Source: Shewanella sediminis HAW-EB3 (lineage in GTDB: Bacteria > Pseudomonadota > Gammaproteobacteria > Enterobacterales > Shewanellaceae). Taken from it: a stretch of DNA of 64,000 nucleotides. Positions 46,714-56,294 of this stretch are shown piece after piece. The position numbers and the translations under genes are program-made. The stretch covers positions 558,001 through 622,000 of the forward strand of contig NC_009831.1 in assembly GCF_000018025.1 (NCBI RefSeq). Reading direction: 5' to 3'. Every line of letters begins with the position of its first letter. Within the stretch, counting starts at the first letter, position 1. The notes beneath the pieces were generated by a model, which saw only the letters and a program-made list of their open reading frames with translations, had not been told where the DNA came from and ran no database searches.

Positions 46714-47553
46714 ATGAACAGATTTACATCCCCCGTATTGATTATCGCCAGTAAAGAGATCTGTGATAGTTCCCGAAATCGTTGGTTAGCTTTCATGGGT
46801 AGCATCTTCCTGTTGCTCTCCTTGAGTGTAACCTTTGCCGGCAGTGCCGTTACCGGAAGTCTCTACCTTCCGGAGCTTGCCAGCCTGATGAGTAGCCTGT
46901 CGACTATATCGGTATTTATCATCCCTTTAGCGGCGATCTTACTCAGTTATGATAGTTTCGTCGGTGAAGATGAGTCTGGTACCTTGCTCCTGCTGCTCTC
47001 CTACCCTCTGACCCGATTACAGATCCTCTGTGGAAAATTACTCGGACATATGACTGTCATGCTATTGGCAACCAGTTTTGCGTTTGGAGTTACTGCAATA
47101 TTGCTGCTGTTAATTGGCGAGCAATATCAAGTTGCCGAGTTAATCGGTGCATTTGCTCAGTTTCTGCTAAGTAGCAACTTATTGGCCTTGACCTTTATTT
47201 TATTCAGCTACATCGTCAGCCTTAAAAGCACTGAGAAGGCCAAGGCGGTGGGCACCCTGCTGCTGGTGTGGTTTCTGTTTGTACTTATCTATGATCTGTT
47301 ACTACTGACTATTTTGGTTTCAGATCTCTCCTTTGCGAATCAATATGTTGTAAATATCTTAATTGCATTGAGTCCGACCGATCTCTATCGGGCCATAAAC
47401 CTGATGGCTATCGAGGGGGGCGATGGGAGAGGAAGTCTTGCAATGCTCACAGAGACCGACTGGGGACTGCCTGGGATGTATGTCCTGATGTTGTTATGGA
47501 TAGCGCTGTTAAGTTGGATCTCCCATGGAATTTTTAAGCGTAAACGCCTCTGA
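46714..47553 (+). CDS. nosY: NosY-like ABC transporter permease, copy 1
   Basis: This 279-residue membrane protein has six helices of the ABC-2 permease type (SKEICDSSRNRWLAF at the N-terminus, VGEDESGTLLLLLSYPLTRLQIL before helix 3). The start at 46714 follows AAGAG and avoids an extra GTG 6 bases upstream. It forms the transporter with NosF and acts with NosD. Confidence 0.9.
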   Translation: MNRFTSPVLIIASKEICDSSRNRWLAFMGSIFLLLSLSVTFAGSAVTGSLYLPELASLMSSLSTISVFIIPLAAILLSYDSFVGEDESGTLLLLLSYPLTRLQILCGKLLGHMTVMLLATSFAFGVTAILLLLIGEQYQVAELIGAFAQFLLSSNLLALTFILFSYIVSLKSTEKAKAVGTLLLVWFLFVLIYDLLLLTILVSDLSFANQYVVNILIALSPTDLYRAINLMAIEGGDGRGSLAMLTETDWGLPGMYVLMLLWIALLSWISHGIFKRKRL

Positions 47554-47733
47554 GTTTGCTTTGGAGATGACAGAGGGAATCTATGGGATGACTGCAATTA
47601 CCTATTGCAAATATGAACTTAACTGGGGGAATTGTCGATTCGAGTTTTGAGTATATTTACCTGCTCTTAACCTCGAATATCATTAAATTCTAAATTTGTG
47701 AACATCACCTTTAAATATGGAGGGGAACACTAC

Positions 47734-47761
47734 AAATTTTGAGTGAATTATCACATTCTCC
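47734..47761 (+). promoter_or_regulatory. Conserved block upstream of regulator copy 1
   Basis: A segment with AATTTTGAGTGAATTATCAC and TTCTCC-like continuation matches a similar one before regulator copy 2 (59524-59550), where the core is ATTTTGGAGT followed by ATCACATT. It could be a promoter or self-binding site. Confidence 0.45.
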
Positions 47762-47840
47762 TCTACTGCTTAATTGTAAAATTTAGACTCTTGGTAAAGT
47801 GATAAATAAAGCAATAAGCATAGAAAATTAGTAGGGGTTA

Positions 47841-49127
47841 ATGGTGTTAAAAATCACTCCTTATCTGGAGTTAGATACAGAAGCCAATCATTTAGTTGAT
47901 CACGTCAATGGCAAGAATATCAGCCTGACTTTCTCTGAGTCAGCGGTACTGAACTGCTTGCTGCTCTCTTCCAACTCCGTCTGCTCTAAAGATGAGTTAC
48001 TCGGTGCTGGTTGGCCCGATCGTGTCGTTGCTACAACATCGTTAACTCAGTGTATCAGTACGCTGCGTAAGAAACTCGACCCCTATAGAGAGGTGCAACT
48101 AAAAACTGTTGCGCGTCGTGGTTATCAGCTGCATATAGCGACACAATCCCATGTGAAAATGTTGGCCGTGAATGATGCCGAGTCTATGCGAGCCGCTATT
48201 GTCGATGTCTCACTGGTGGTAAAAGTTTCGGGCATCCTGCTTGCGTTATTTTTGGTGCTACTTGTCTGGTATTTTAGTGATTATCACAAGGTAAGTCAGA
48301 AATTGTCTCTTTGGAGCGCCGATAAACGGGTTGAGCTCAAAATTGGTGGGATCACCGGAGATGCGCGACTGCTTTATAAAGATGATGCTCCCCACTTACA
48401 TCCATCCATGTGGGAAAAGCATCTCGATTCTGATGGTGATTACCTCGCCTCCTACCCAGGCTTCAATGCTTTTGTGGCGACCGATGGTACAAATTACTCA
48501 ATGGCCATCTGTCCGGACAGTGATAAAGAGCAGTGCTCCGGAAATGGATTGATCAATATCACCTCCGTCGACTCTGAGCCAGCCGGTTTAAATATGAAAG
48601 ATTTTGCCGAGTTGTCGAAAAAGATGGAGCAGAGAATACGCTATAACCGCATCATGCTGCCTGAGGGTGAAGAGGGCGTCGGAGCCCTGATCGAGCACCA
48701 CTATCACGCCGATGTCTACTTTCCTGTGAAAGGGGAGCTGCTGATCAGGTCTGATATCAGCATGTCTCTTATCTATGATTCGGACACTACGGGTGAATTT
48801 CACTCCTCGACCTGTATTACCGACGAAGATTGTCTGACCACACCGATAAAGTACAAGATTAGGGGCAAGTTTAAGCAATACAGCGAGACAATTGATAATC
48901 TGAAAATTGATGCTTTTCAGGTGAGCGTACAGCAGAAAGATCTGATTAAACCCGAGCGACTCAATGCTTCGGCGGTTCCCTTCTATCGAGATCTGAGAAA
49001 GCGTGATATTAAGGACGAAGAACTCTACTTTTTCCGCATATATCAGGATGATAAGACCGCGGTATGGATAACACCCCTCTTTGGTCAGGTTACGGCCTGG
49101 TACAAATATGACCAGGTAGATATCTGA
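47841..49127 (+). CDS. CadC/ToxR-like membrane-bound transcriptional regulator, copy 1
   Basis: This 428-residue protein has an N-terminal OmpR-type winged helix (SESAVLNCLLLSSNSVCSKDELL...LTQCISTLRKKLDPYREVQLKTVARRGYQLHI), one membrane helix (about residues 125-147, ILLALFLVLLVWYF) and a periplasmic domain of about 280 residues. The periplasmic part has two cysteine pairs, CPDSDKEQC and CITDEDC, kept in copy 2. It should control the sir module in response to a periplasmic signal. A terminator follows. Confidence 0.88.
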   Translation: MVLKITPYLELDTEANHLVDHVNGKNISLTFSESAVLNCLLLSSNSVCSKDELLGAGWPDRVVATTSLTQCISTLRKKLDPYREVQLKTVARRGYQLHIATQSHVKMLAVNDAESMRAAIVDVSLVVKVSGILLALFLVLLVWYFSDYHKVSQKLSLWSADKRVELKIGGITGDARLLYKDDAPHLHPSMWEKHLDSDGDYLASYPGFNAFVATDGTNYSMAICPDSDKEQCSGNGLINITSVDSEPAGLNMKDFAELSKKMEQRIRYNRIMLPEGEEGVGALIEHHYHADVYFPVKGELLIRSDISMSLIYDSDTTGEFHSSTCITDEDCLTTPIKYKIRGKFKQYSETIDNLKIDAFQVSVQQKDLIKPERLNASAVPFYRDLRKRDIKDEELYFFRIYQDDKTAVWITPLFGQVTAWYKYDQVDI

Positions 49128-49158
49128 TATCTATTGGATGGTTCCCATTTGGCCTGTG

Positions 49159-49185
49159 AAGCCCGTATCGATTACGGGCTTTTTT
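49159..49185 (+). terminator. Rho-independent terminator after sir module copy 1
   Basis: The arms AGCCCGTA and TACGGGCT flank a short loop and are followed by a T tract. It ends copy 1 and insulates copy 2. Confidence 0.88.
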
Positions 49186-49727
49186 GTATGTGGCTGTTGC
49201 ACTTTCATGGCCGCAGTAACCTTCTATGCTTACAAGCGCTCTGACGTCCCCCATAACCCTCATAAGTCTCTCATAAGCCACTGAGCCCTCTTGTAATAGC
49301 GACAAAAGCAATCATTAAGTACTTTCCTTGTCCGGTGATAGATTTATCTCCTCCATGTTTTCACTCCTTATATGTCTGCCTTGTTACCTATCTCACTTCT
49401 GAACCTTATTGTGACCCACTCAAGATTTTGCTCGCTTCTTCATCAACTTTTGACCCTAAACAGAACTAAAAGAACGATTTTTATTTCTAAAATGATATTT
49501 TTTGAAATGTTTAACCTACTGAATTCAATTGTAAATATTGGTTTTACATCTGATTGAATCTGATGTTTTTTTAAGTGTGCTTTGAAGCAAATTTTTACTG
49601 TTTTTTATATGGAAAATAGATGTTGCTCAGTTGTTTAGGTCAATCGGTGAACGGTTAGATTCAAAAAAGCATGTTTATAAAGGCATGCCAAAAACATGAA
49701 AAATAAAACAATGATAAGTAGGAGTGA
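49186..49727 (+). promoter_or_regulatory. Promoter region of sirA copy 2
   Basis: The 542-base spacer holds no gene. At 49607-49642 it repeats the block of copy 1 (ATATGGAAAATAG, then CTCA-GTTGTTTAGG-like), 85 bases before sirA copy 2. TTTTTACTGT (49592) also has a counterpart before copy 1. Confidence 0.55.
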
Positions 49728-51761
49728 ATGATGAGACGATGGAAACACAAGGTAGCATTAAGTGTGCTGTTTTGTTTTGGTGCCATTGCCAATGCGAACG
49801 CTGCCGGAAAGTATGACAGCATACCTCAAATGGGAAAAACGGCTAAAGAGTCGATTGCTAATTACCAGGGAACAGAGAGGATCAATGGCGTAAAAACGCT
49901 GCAAGATTATATTGTCCAAGAGGAGGAGTTGTTCGACTTCCTTTTCGAAAATCACCCGATGTTCAAATACCAGGAGTCAGGAAACCTAGTCGGTGATTAC
50001 CACATCAGTGATCGTGGTGAAGAGTATCTCGATACAGGACACAGCCCTTCATACAGTAAAGGTGTAGGTAAGCCTCGCGCGGTTCAGTATCGCTTAGGTG
50101 CCAAGTCTATCTTAGATTATCCAAACAACTTCGTTGGTCCTGAAAAGTGCGCCGAATGTCATGCGACTCAATATGAGAAGTGGCAACGTTCGCGTCATGC
50201 AAAAACAATTCGTTTCCCAGGTGAGCACCCTGAGGTCGACAACGACCTAGAGCAAACCATGTATGGCACTAAAGATACCTCTATCTTACCAGACGGTGTT
50301 ACACCGGATGCTATCTATGCAACCGTTGGTACGCCACGTACCAAGTATGGTTTTATCGATGCATGGCTGGTACGTGGTACTTATCATATCGAAGGCGGTC
50401 TACTTAAAGATGGCACAGGTAAAATGGTTGCCGGTGCTAACCAGTTCTCTCGTGGTTGGGCCGAGTGGTTGACGCCTGAAATGGCAAAGAAAATTAACGA
50501 CGTTATTCCAGCATTTCCAACGACTATTGAAGCCTTCGGCGCTTCAGGTTCACACCAGAAAGGGATGAGCTCATACGGTGCAAAGTACCGTGAAGCTATG
50601 TTGTTCCAACCTGCCAGTTCTTATTGTGAAATTTGTCATACCTTTAAGTTTGATTTCCAAAGCAAGCAAGAGTACTTCGATGCTCTAGGCGACCCGAAGA
50701 AGTTGCAAGAGCATACCATCAGTAAGGGTATTGCTTGTGAAGAGTGTCATGGCGCAGGTGGTCACTTGGATGGTGGTACCGGTGGTATGCAATCTAACTG
50801 TGAACGTTGTCACCAGCGCTTCCAGTACGATCCTACTCTTCAAGATACACCAGAAGCTCAAGAGAAAGGTGAGTATGCATTTGGTGTGAAGATGAAGTCA
50901 CTATGTCCATCTTGTGGTACCGAAGGTTCTCAGATGTATAACTCTGAGCACTATGAGAAGGGTATGCGTTGTACTACCTGTCACGATCCGCACGAAGTGA
51001 CTGACGGTACTTGGATGTCTGGTATCACTAAGCCAAAGCTTAAGAAAGACTGTCAAGACTGTCATGAAGCTCAAACGCTGATTGCCAGCAACACAGACAC
51101 TCACAGCGAACAGACGTGTCAAAGCTGTCACATGCCAAACATGGGTAGCTGCGAAAACTTCAAGGCGATGCAGTTCCCTGATCAAGCTGGTTTCGACGCA
51201 GTGCGTAAGTCACACATGTGGAAGATTGACGTAGACCCAGTGCGTAAGACAATTAACCCACCTGAAGGTGAGCCTCGTACACAGGGCCCTGATGGCGGTA
51301 AAGGTTGGACCGTTGCTAAGAACGAAGAGGGTCGTAGCTACTTAGATCTAATGTGGTCTTGTGCACGTACCGCTATCTCTGACCATGATGTGGTTGAGAA
51401 CAAAGGCTGTCACAGCCAGTTCCAGTCTGAACTTGAAGTAGGCCTACATTACGAAGACCAGAAAGAGATCTACGGTGAAGTAATGAAGATGCAAACACCT
51501 GTTAAAGAGGTTTATGCCAAGGTTGAGCAAGCGCTTGAGCGTATCGACCAGCTACTCGAAGTCACTAAGCTGTCTGTTGAAGACAAGACTCAGGTTCTAA
51601 TGCTTGCAGAGAAAGCAGAAGAGACTGTCAATCTGGTTAAGAAAGATGGCTCTTGGGGTGTTCACGGGTTCCGTTATACCCAGAAGCGTCTCGATGCTGC
51701 ACTTACTTATGTAACACAAGCGCAAAACATCTTAGACGGCACGGGTTACGCGGCTAAATAA
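49728..51761 (+). CDS. sirA: Octaheme sulfite reductase SirA/MccA, copy 2
   Basis: This 677-residue paralogue of copy 1 keeps all seven CXXCH sites, the CX15CH site (CARTAISD...ENKGCH, near 51360-51413) and the CPSC and GSC non-heme cysteines. Identity looks high across the heme core, with divergence in the N-terminal third (residues 165-200) and near the C-terminus ([11 protein letters not shown] is inserted relative to copy 1). The signal peptide is [24 protein letters not shown]. Differences may tune expression, affinity or substrate. Confidence 0.94.
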   Translation: MMRRWKHKVALSVLFCFGAIANANAAGKYDSIPQMGKTAKESIANYQGTERINGVKTLQDYIVQEEELFDFLFENHPMFKYQESGNLVGDYHISDRGEEYLDTGHSPSYSKGVGKPRAVQYRLGAKSILDYPNNFVGPEKCAECHATQYEKWQRSRHAKTIRFPGEHPEVDNDLEQTMYGTKDTSILPDGVTPDAIYATVGTPRTKYGFIDAWLVRGTYHIEGGLLKDGTGKMVAGANQFSRGWAEWLTPEMAKKINDVIPAFPTTIEAFGASGSHQKGMSSYGAKYREAMLFQPASSYCEICHTFKFDFQSKQEYFDALGDPKKLQEHTISKGIACEECHGAGGHLDGGTGGMQSNCERCHQRFQYDPTLQDTPEAQEKGEYAFGVKMKSLCPSCGTEGSQMYNSEHYEKGMRCTTCHDPHEVTDGTWMSGITKPKLKKDCQDCHEAQTLIASNTDTHSEQTCQSCHMPNMGSCENFKAMQFPDQAGFDAVRKSHMWKIDVDPVRKTINPPEGEPRTQGPDGGKGWTVAKNEEGRSYLDLMWSCARTAISDHDVVENKGCHSQFQSELEVGLHYEDQKEIYGEVMKMQTPVKEVYAKVEQALERIDQLLEVTKLSVEDKTQVLMLAEKAEETVNLVKKDGSWGVHGFRYTQKRLDAALTYVTQAQNILDGTGYAAK

Positions 51762-51838
51762 GGCTTGCTGACTCATTAGCAAAACCTATCCCGGTATCTC
51801 AGAAGATTGAGGTATCGGGGTAAACAAGAGAATTAATT

Positions 51839-52267
51839 ATGAAGAAAGCACTGGGTCAAATTGTTGTTTCACTCACTTTACTGTTAAGCGCTGCAACTTG
51901 TTTTGCCGGAGGCGGTTCGGATATGGCACCGGCTCCCCACCAAGACGTTCAGTTAAACCCGATCTCAATGACAGAGGCCGAAACATTGGTGGGTAAAGAG
52001 GGTGTCTACTTTTTTGATGTTAATACGCTTGAGCTTTGGGCTGAAGGGTATATTCCAGGTGCTATCTATTTCAACGTTAAAGATTGGAAAAAACTACTTC
52101 CAGAGAATAAAGATACCGTGATGGTTTTTTACTGCGCCAACCGTCTGTGTAACGCCAGTGAAATCGCGGCAAGAGCCGTAATGAAGCTTGGGTATACCGG
52201 AGTACGACACATGTATGACGGGATATATGGGTGGCGTTTAGCAAACCGAGTGACGGAAAAACCATAA
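51839..52267 (+). CDS. Secreted rhodanese-like protein, copy 2
   Basis: This 142-residue protein is the counterpart of the rhodanese at 39886, with the same active-site loop (FYCANRLCNASEIAARAV) and GIYGWRL. A signal peptide ends in CFA. The mature N-terminus (GGGSDMAPAPHQDVQLNP) is conserved. The preserved order sirA-rhodanese-FKBP argues that it is part of the module. Confidence 0.88.
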   Translation: MKKALGQIVVSLTLLLSAATCFAGGGSDMAPAPHQDVQLNPISMTEAETLVGKEGVYFFDVNTLELWAEGYIPGAIYFNVKDWKKLLPENKDTVMVFYCANRLCNASEIAARAVMKLGYTGVRHMYDGIYGWRLANRVTEKP

Positions 52268-52329
52268 CAGATAGATGTGCAGTAAAGCTCAGTATTAAAG
52301 ATGTTTGACTAAATTAAGAGAAAATTGAT

Positions 52330-53121
52330 ATGAAAAAATTTACTAAAAGTTCACTCGCTGTGATCACTGGTCTCTCTCTGTTTGTATCTGGTTACAGCAT
52401 CGCTGATGACGACACCTCCTCAGATGTGCAACAACAGTCTTATAGCATAGGCGCTTCGCTGGGTAAGTATGTTTCCAGTCAGATATATAGCCAAAAGCAG
52501 TTAGGTGCCGAGGTCGATGTCGACTTAGTGGTAAAAGGCGTGATCGATGCGCTTAAAGGGGAGCAGAAATATTCGGATGAAGAGATATTAACCTTTCTCA
52601 ATCAGCGTGCCGAGCAGCTAAATGCAGCCCGTGAGGCCGAAGATGCGCGCATCGCCCTTAAGAACATGACTGAAGGTAGCGCATACCTTGCCAGTAACAA
52701 GAAGAGTGACAAGGTTACGGTCACCGAATCTGGCCTGCAATACGAAGTCATCACCATGGGAGAGGGGCGTAAGGCGAACCCAGAAGATGTGGTAACGGTT
52801 CACTATAAGGGGCTGTTAATCGACGGTACCGAGTTTGATAACTCCTACGAACGTGATGAGCCGAACCGCTTCGCCTTGATGAGTGTGATCGAAGGTTGGC
52901 AAGAGGGGATCCCATTAATGCCAGAGGGGTCAACATTTAAGTTCACCATTCCATCTGAACTTGCCTATGGCAAGAAACAAGTGGGCATTATCCCACCTAG
53001 CTCCATCTTAGTTTTTGAGGTTGAGTTAGTCAAAGTTGAAGAGCCTGGTGAGAACTCTCACGGTATGGGCCTGAGCGGAATGGGGATGGGAGGCATGATG
53101 GGGGGGGGAAAAGCCCACTAA
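52330..53121 (+). CDS. FKBP-type peptidyl-prolyl isomerase with Met-rich tail, copy 2
   Basis: This 263-residue protein parallels the FKBP of copy 1: signal peptide, FkpA-like N-terminal domain (SYSIGASLGKYVSSQIYSQ), FKBP domain (VTVHYKGLLIDGTEFDNSY) and the tail HGMGLSGMGMGGMMGGG. The tail is almost identical in both copies although other parts have diverged, so it is probably under selection. Confidence 0.9.
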   Translation: MKKFTKSSLAVITGLSLFVSGYSIADDDTSSDVQQQSYSIGASLGKYVSSQIYSQKQLGAEVDVDLVVKGVIDALKGEQKYSDEEILTFLNQRAEQLNAAREAEDARIALKNMTEGSAYLASNKKSDKVTVTESGLQYEVITMGEGRKANPEDVVTVHYKGLLIDGTEFDNSYERDEPNRFALMSVIEGWQEGIPLMPEGSTFKFTIPSELAYGKKQVGIIPPSSILVFEVELVKVEEPGENSHGMGLSGMGMGGMMGGGKAH

Positions 53122-53181
53122 CAATAACAGGATTTCAATGACAGAAATTCGACACGTTTAATTCGTTTTTAGAGAGCCACT

Positions 53182-53904
53182 ATGAATAGTCTTGCTATCG
53201 GTATTGGGGTAACACTTTGTGCTTTTATAGCACTGATCTGGCGACATCATCTCCGGTGTCTCAATCAAGGGGTCATTCATATTGCAAAGCAGTCAAATGC
53301 ATGTGATAGCGAAGTGATAACACCATCTTTAGATATAAAGATACCTGTGCTGCTATCCATAGTGCTCCTTTTTTCGAGCGTATCACTTTACTCGCAACTG
53401 GGTCACTTCAGTGACTGGGATAAAGGGAGCGTAGATGAACATATTGATTACCTGATCACCGCAGATATCAATAAAAATGCAAAAACAGTTAATGAGCAAC
53501 CAAACAATGAAATTGCATTATTAAATTTGGCTCAATCTTATGCCGATGGTGGGCTTTATTCAGATTCAGTGAAAACCTTCGATGAACTACTTCAGTTAAC
53601 GGGTGATGATGCCGGTATTTTGGGCATGAAAGCCAATGCCATGTACTACCGTGATAACCGGGCGATGAGTCTCGATATCGATCTCGTTATCGCCAGAGCA
53701 CTCGCTATCGATGAATATGAATTTCAGTCCAGATTACTGCTAGCGACTCACGGATACCTTAATGGAAATTATGAAGAAGCCATTAAGCAGTGGGAGTTGT
53801 TACTCAAGAGTGATAGCCAAAGTTTTAATAGAGACTCAATTAATAATGCAATTTTACGAGCCGAGCAAAAAATAGCTAATCGTTCAGTGACTGCATCTGA
53901 GTAG
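53182..53904 (+). CDS. CcmI/NrfG-like TPR protein, copy 2
   Basis: The 240-residue protein has two N-terminal membrane helices and a periplasmic TPR domain (VNEQPNNEIALLNLAQSYADGGLYSDSVKTFDELL). It is less conserved against copy 1 than most module members, especially in the linker between helices, which would fit recognition of its own SirA. Confidence 0.78.
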   Translation: MNSLAIGIGVTLCAFIALIWRHHLRCLNQGVIHIAKQSNACDSEVITPSLDIKIPVLLSIVLLFSSVSLYSQLGHFSDWDKGSVDEHIDYLITADINKNAKTVNEQPNNEIALLNLAQSYADGGLYSDSVKTFDELLQLTGDDAGILGMKANAMYYRDNRAMSLDIDLVIARALAIDEYEFQSRLLLATHGYLNGNYEEAIKQWELLLKSDSQSFNRDSINNAILRAEQKIANRSVTASE

Positions 53905-53967
53905 AGTCACGTTAAACCAAATAAATATAAAACAGATCAGCAGAATAGCTGATAGATGGAGGATGCT

Positions 53968-54678
53968 GTGAGTGAAAACATAGAGAGACGGAGGTTCCTT
54001 AAGTGCTTAGGAGCCAGCTCTTTGATAATAGCGCCCTTAGGGTGCAGTTCGGTCAAAGAGAAGGAGTCAGATGCAAACAAGCCCCATTATGCGATGGTGT
54101 TTGATCAAAATAAATGCACTGGCTGTGGTGAGTGTAAAGAGGCCTGTAATTTAGCGAATAACTTACCCGAGGGTAAGTCCAGGTTGCTGTTGGAGCAACA
54201 TTCTGGTGGGCTAGAGGGGCAGCCTTGCCCACACTGCGGTAAAACAACTGAATGTGGTTGTGAACGTAAGTTCGTTCGAGTTTCATGCCAGCAGTGTAAA
54301 AATGCCCCCTGTGTCACCGTATGCCCAACTGGCGCTGCGCACCGGGATGAGAAAACCGGTATCGTAACTATGGATGCGAGCAAATGTGCCGGTTGTAAAT
54401 ATTGTATCGGTGCTTGTCCTTACGATGCGCGCTTTATCAATAAAGAGACCGATGTTGCCGATAATTGCGATTTTTGTCTACACAGCAAACTGGCGATTGG
54501 CGAGCTACCGGCCTGCGTTCAGAAGTGTCGCTATGATGCATTGATCTTTGGTGATATCAACGACCCGACATCCTATGTCAGTAAGTTGCTAAGGGTAAAA
54601 GACTCTGTTCGTGTGAAGCCTGGATTTGGTACTGAGCCAAGTCTGAGGTACATACCTATTGTTAAGCTGGGGGTATAG
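53968..54678 (+). CDS. sirC: Periplasmic 4x[4Fe-4S] electron-transfer protein SirC, copy 2
   Basis: This 236-residue protein resembles copy 1: Tat motif ERRRFLKCLGASS, four Fe-S clusters (CTGCGECKEAC, CPHCGKTTECGC...CQQCKNAPCVTVC, CAGCKYCIGACP, CDFC...CVQKC). GTG 53968 is chosen because it matches copy 1 and follows GGAGG at 53958; an in-frame ATG at 53956 overlaps that site. Confidence 0.92.
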   Translation: MSENIERRRFLKCLGASSLIIAPLGCSSVKEKESDANKPHYAMVFDQNKCTGCGECKEACNLANNLPEGKSRLLLEQHSGGLEGQPCPHCGKTTECGCERKFVRVSCQQCKNAPCVTVCPTGAAHRDEKTGIVTMDASKCAGCKYCIGACPYDARFINKETDVADNCDFCLHSKLAIGELPACVQKCRYDALIFGDINDPTSYVSKLLRVKDSVRVKPGFGTEPSLRYIPIVKLGV

Positions 54679-54680
54679 AG

Positions 54681-55628
54681 ATGGATGGTTCAATGGAATT
54701 CACTATGGGGCTATCTGATGGTATCGCCTGGCCCTGGCCCATCGCGGTTTACCTGTTCTTTGCAGGGATATCGGGTGGGGCGATAGCAACAGCGATATTT
54801 ATTCGTTTCTATAAAGGTCAGACTGAAAATACGCCTTTTTATAAAGCGGCTGCACTGATCTCGTTTGTGACCATCAGCTTAGGTATGTTGTGCCTGGTGC
54901 TCGATTTGACCAATCCACTGTTCTTCTGGCGGATACTGGTTTACTACAACCTTAACTCAGTGATGTCGATAGGTGTTATTGCACTGACAGCGTATATTCC
55001 GCTAGTGGCCTTAATCACCCTATTCGCTTTCGAAGATGAGATCCGTAAGATCCCTGCATTGGGCATGTTACTGCCAGTGATTGATAAGCTAAAAGGAGTG
55101 CGTCGCCCATGTGAGGTTGCAGTACTGATTTTAGCTATGGCGGTGTGTGCGTATACCGGCTTCCTTATCTCGGCGCTTATTCGTTTTCCTATCATCAACA
55201 CCTCTGTATTGCCGGCGCTATTTATTGCGTCTGGTATTTCAGCCGGTGCAGCAAGTGCGAAAATGCTGGCTGTATCTATGTTTAAGGAGGAGATGCACAG
55301 CCAGGATATGAAGCTTCTACATGGGGCCGAATGGCCAATCATGGCAGCCGAGATCCTATTTATCTTTATGATAGCTATGTCTCTGTTTACCGGTAATGCT
55401 GGTATGCAAAGCGCGTTCTCTGCTTTCCATATAGGTGACTGGGCCGGCGTATTTTGGCTTGGGGTTGTAGGGGTAGGATTTTGTGGCCCGCTACTACTTA
55501 ACTTTGCAACGAGTAAGCGTGTTAGCCACTCAGCGCAAGCCTTCTATGCATCAGGTGTCTGTGCTGTCACAGGTATGATGTGCCTGCGACTATTCATCAT
55601 CTATGCGGGTCAGAACTTTGCGATTTAA
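54681..55628 (+). CDS. sirD: NrfD-type menaquinol-oxidising membrane protein SirD, copy 2
   Basis: This 315-residue NrfD/PsrC-family protein is the same length as copy 1 and nearly identical in the helix cores (GIAWPWPIAVYLFFAGISGG, SLFTGNAGMQSAF). The start lies 2 bases after the sirC stop, as in copy 1. It would feed electrons from quinol to SirC copy 2. Confidence 0.92.
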   Translation: MDGSMEFTMGLSDGIAWPWPIAVYLFFAGISGGAIATAIFIRFYKGQTENTPFYKAAALISFVTISLGMLCLVLDLTNPLFFWRILVYYNLNSVMSIGVIALTAYIPLVALITLFAFEDEIRKIPALGMLLPVIDKLKGVRRPCEVAVLILAMAVCAYTGFLISALIRFPIINTSVLPALFIASGISAGAASAKMLAVSMFKEEMHSQDMKLLHGAEWPIMAAEILFIFMIAMSLFTGNAGMQSAFSAFHIGDWAGVFWLGVVGVGFCGPLLLNFATSKRVSHSAQAFYASGVCAVTGMMCLRLFIIYAGQNFAI

Positions 55629-55651
55629 TGTGGAACTGTAATTGAACCTCA

Positions 55652-55786
55652 CTCCTGATACACCGCCCTGCAAGGTTTGTATCAGGAGCCTGGTCAACAA
55701 TTACTGCTATACCGACTCACGCCTTATCGTTTTTTCCCTGCAAGGTATCGATAAGGTGTTGAGTGCTATTCCATCACCTCTTATCG
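55652..55786 (+). promoter_or_regulatory. Tandem hairpins with shared apex and alternative pairing before nosL copy 2
   Basis: Hairpin 1 pairs CTCCTGATACA (55652-55662) with TGTATCAGGAG (55678-55688), a perfect 11-bp stem. Hairpin 2 pairs CCTTATCG (55722-55729) with CGATAAGG (55748-55755), with ACTC/GAGT outside. Both apices hold CCCTGCAAGG. CGATAAGGTG can instead pair with CACC-tc-TTATCG (about 55776-55786), just before the nosL ribosome site. This suggests a switch-like leader. Confidence 0.6.
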
Positions 55787-55799
55787 AATTGGAAAATGT

Positions 55800-56288
55800 A
55801 TGAAAAAGCTTATTCTCATCTTGTTGGTTATCCCGGTTCTTTTTGCATGTAGCCGAGGTGATGCCGTTACTAAGTCGGTAGAGGCCCAAGCTATTCATGA
55901 TCATGAGCGTTGTCACCTGTGTGGCATGATGATAACGAAATACCCGGGTCCTAAGGGGCAGTTACAGCTAAAAAGTGAAGAGATAGTCCCTAAGTTTTGT
56001 TCTACCAGAGATATGTTCAACTTCTCTCTTCAGCCTGAGAATCAACGTCAGATCACCGCTCTTATGGTCCATGACATGTCGGCAACCGACTGGGCGCATC
56101 CGGATGATAAGCACTTTATCGATGCGACTCAGGCCTGGTATGTATATGGGACCAGCAGAAAAGCAGTGATGGGACCTGCTGTCGCCTCGTTCGCCACCGA
56201 AGAGGGGGCTGTTCAATTTGCTAAAGAGTTTGGGGGAGCCGTTTTAGGCTATGAGCAGATCACCCTCGAGCTACTTCTCGGCGAGTAA
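55800..56288 (+). CDS. nosL: NosL-like copper chaperone lipoprotein, copy 2
   Basis: This 162-residue protein has a lipoprotein signal (VIPVLFAC), the metal-binding motif HERCHLCGMMITKYPGPKG and KFCSTRDMFNFSL. It lacks the FIDA duplication seen in copy 1. It should bring Cu(I) to the module 2 SirA. Confidence 0.88.
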   Translation: MKKLILILLVIPVLFACSRGDAVTKSVEAQAIHDHERCHLCGMMITKYPGPKGQLQLKSEEIVPKFCSTRDMFNFSLQPENQRQITALMVHDMSATDWAHPDDKHFIDATQAWYVYGTSRKAVMGPAVASFATEEGAVQFAKEFGGAVLGYEQITLELLLGE

Positions 56289-56294
56289 CCGCCT

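Noticed and set aside
43920..47553. Nitrous oxide respiration locus
   Set aside because: NosLDFY homologues are present but there is no nosZ or nosR, and the surrounding genes belong to the SirA sulfite reductase.
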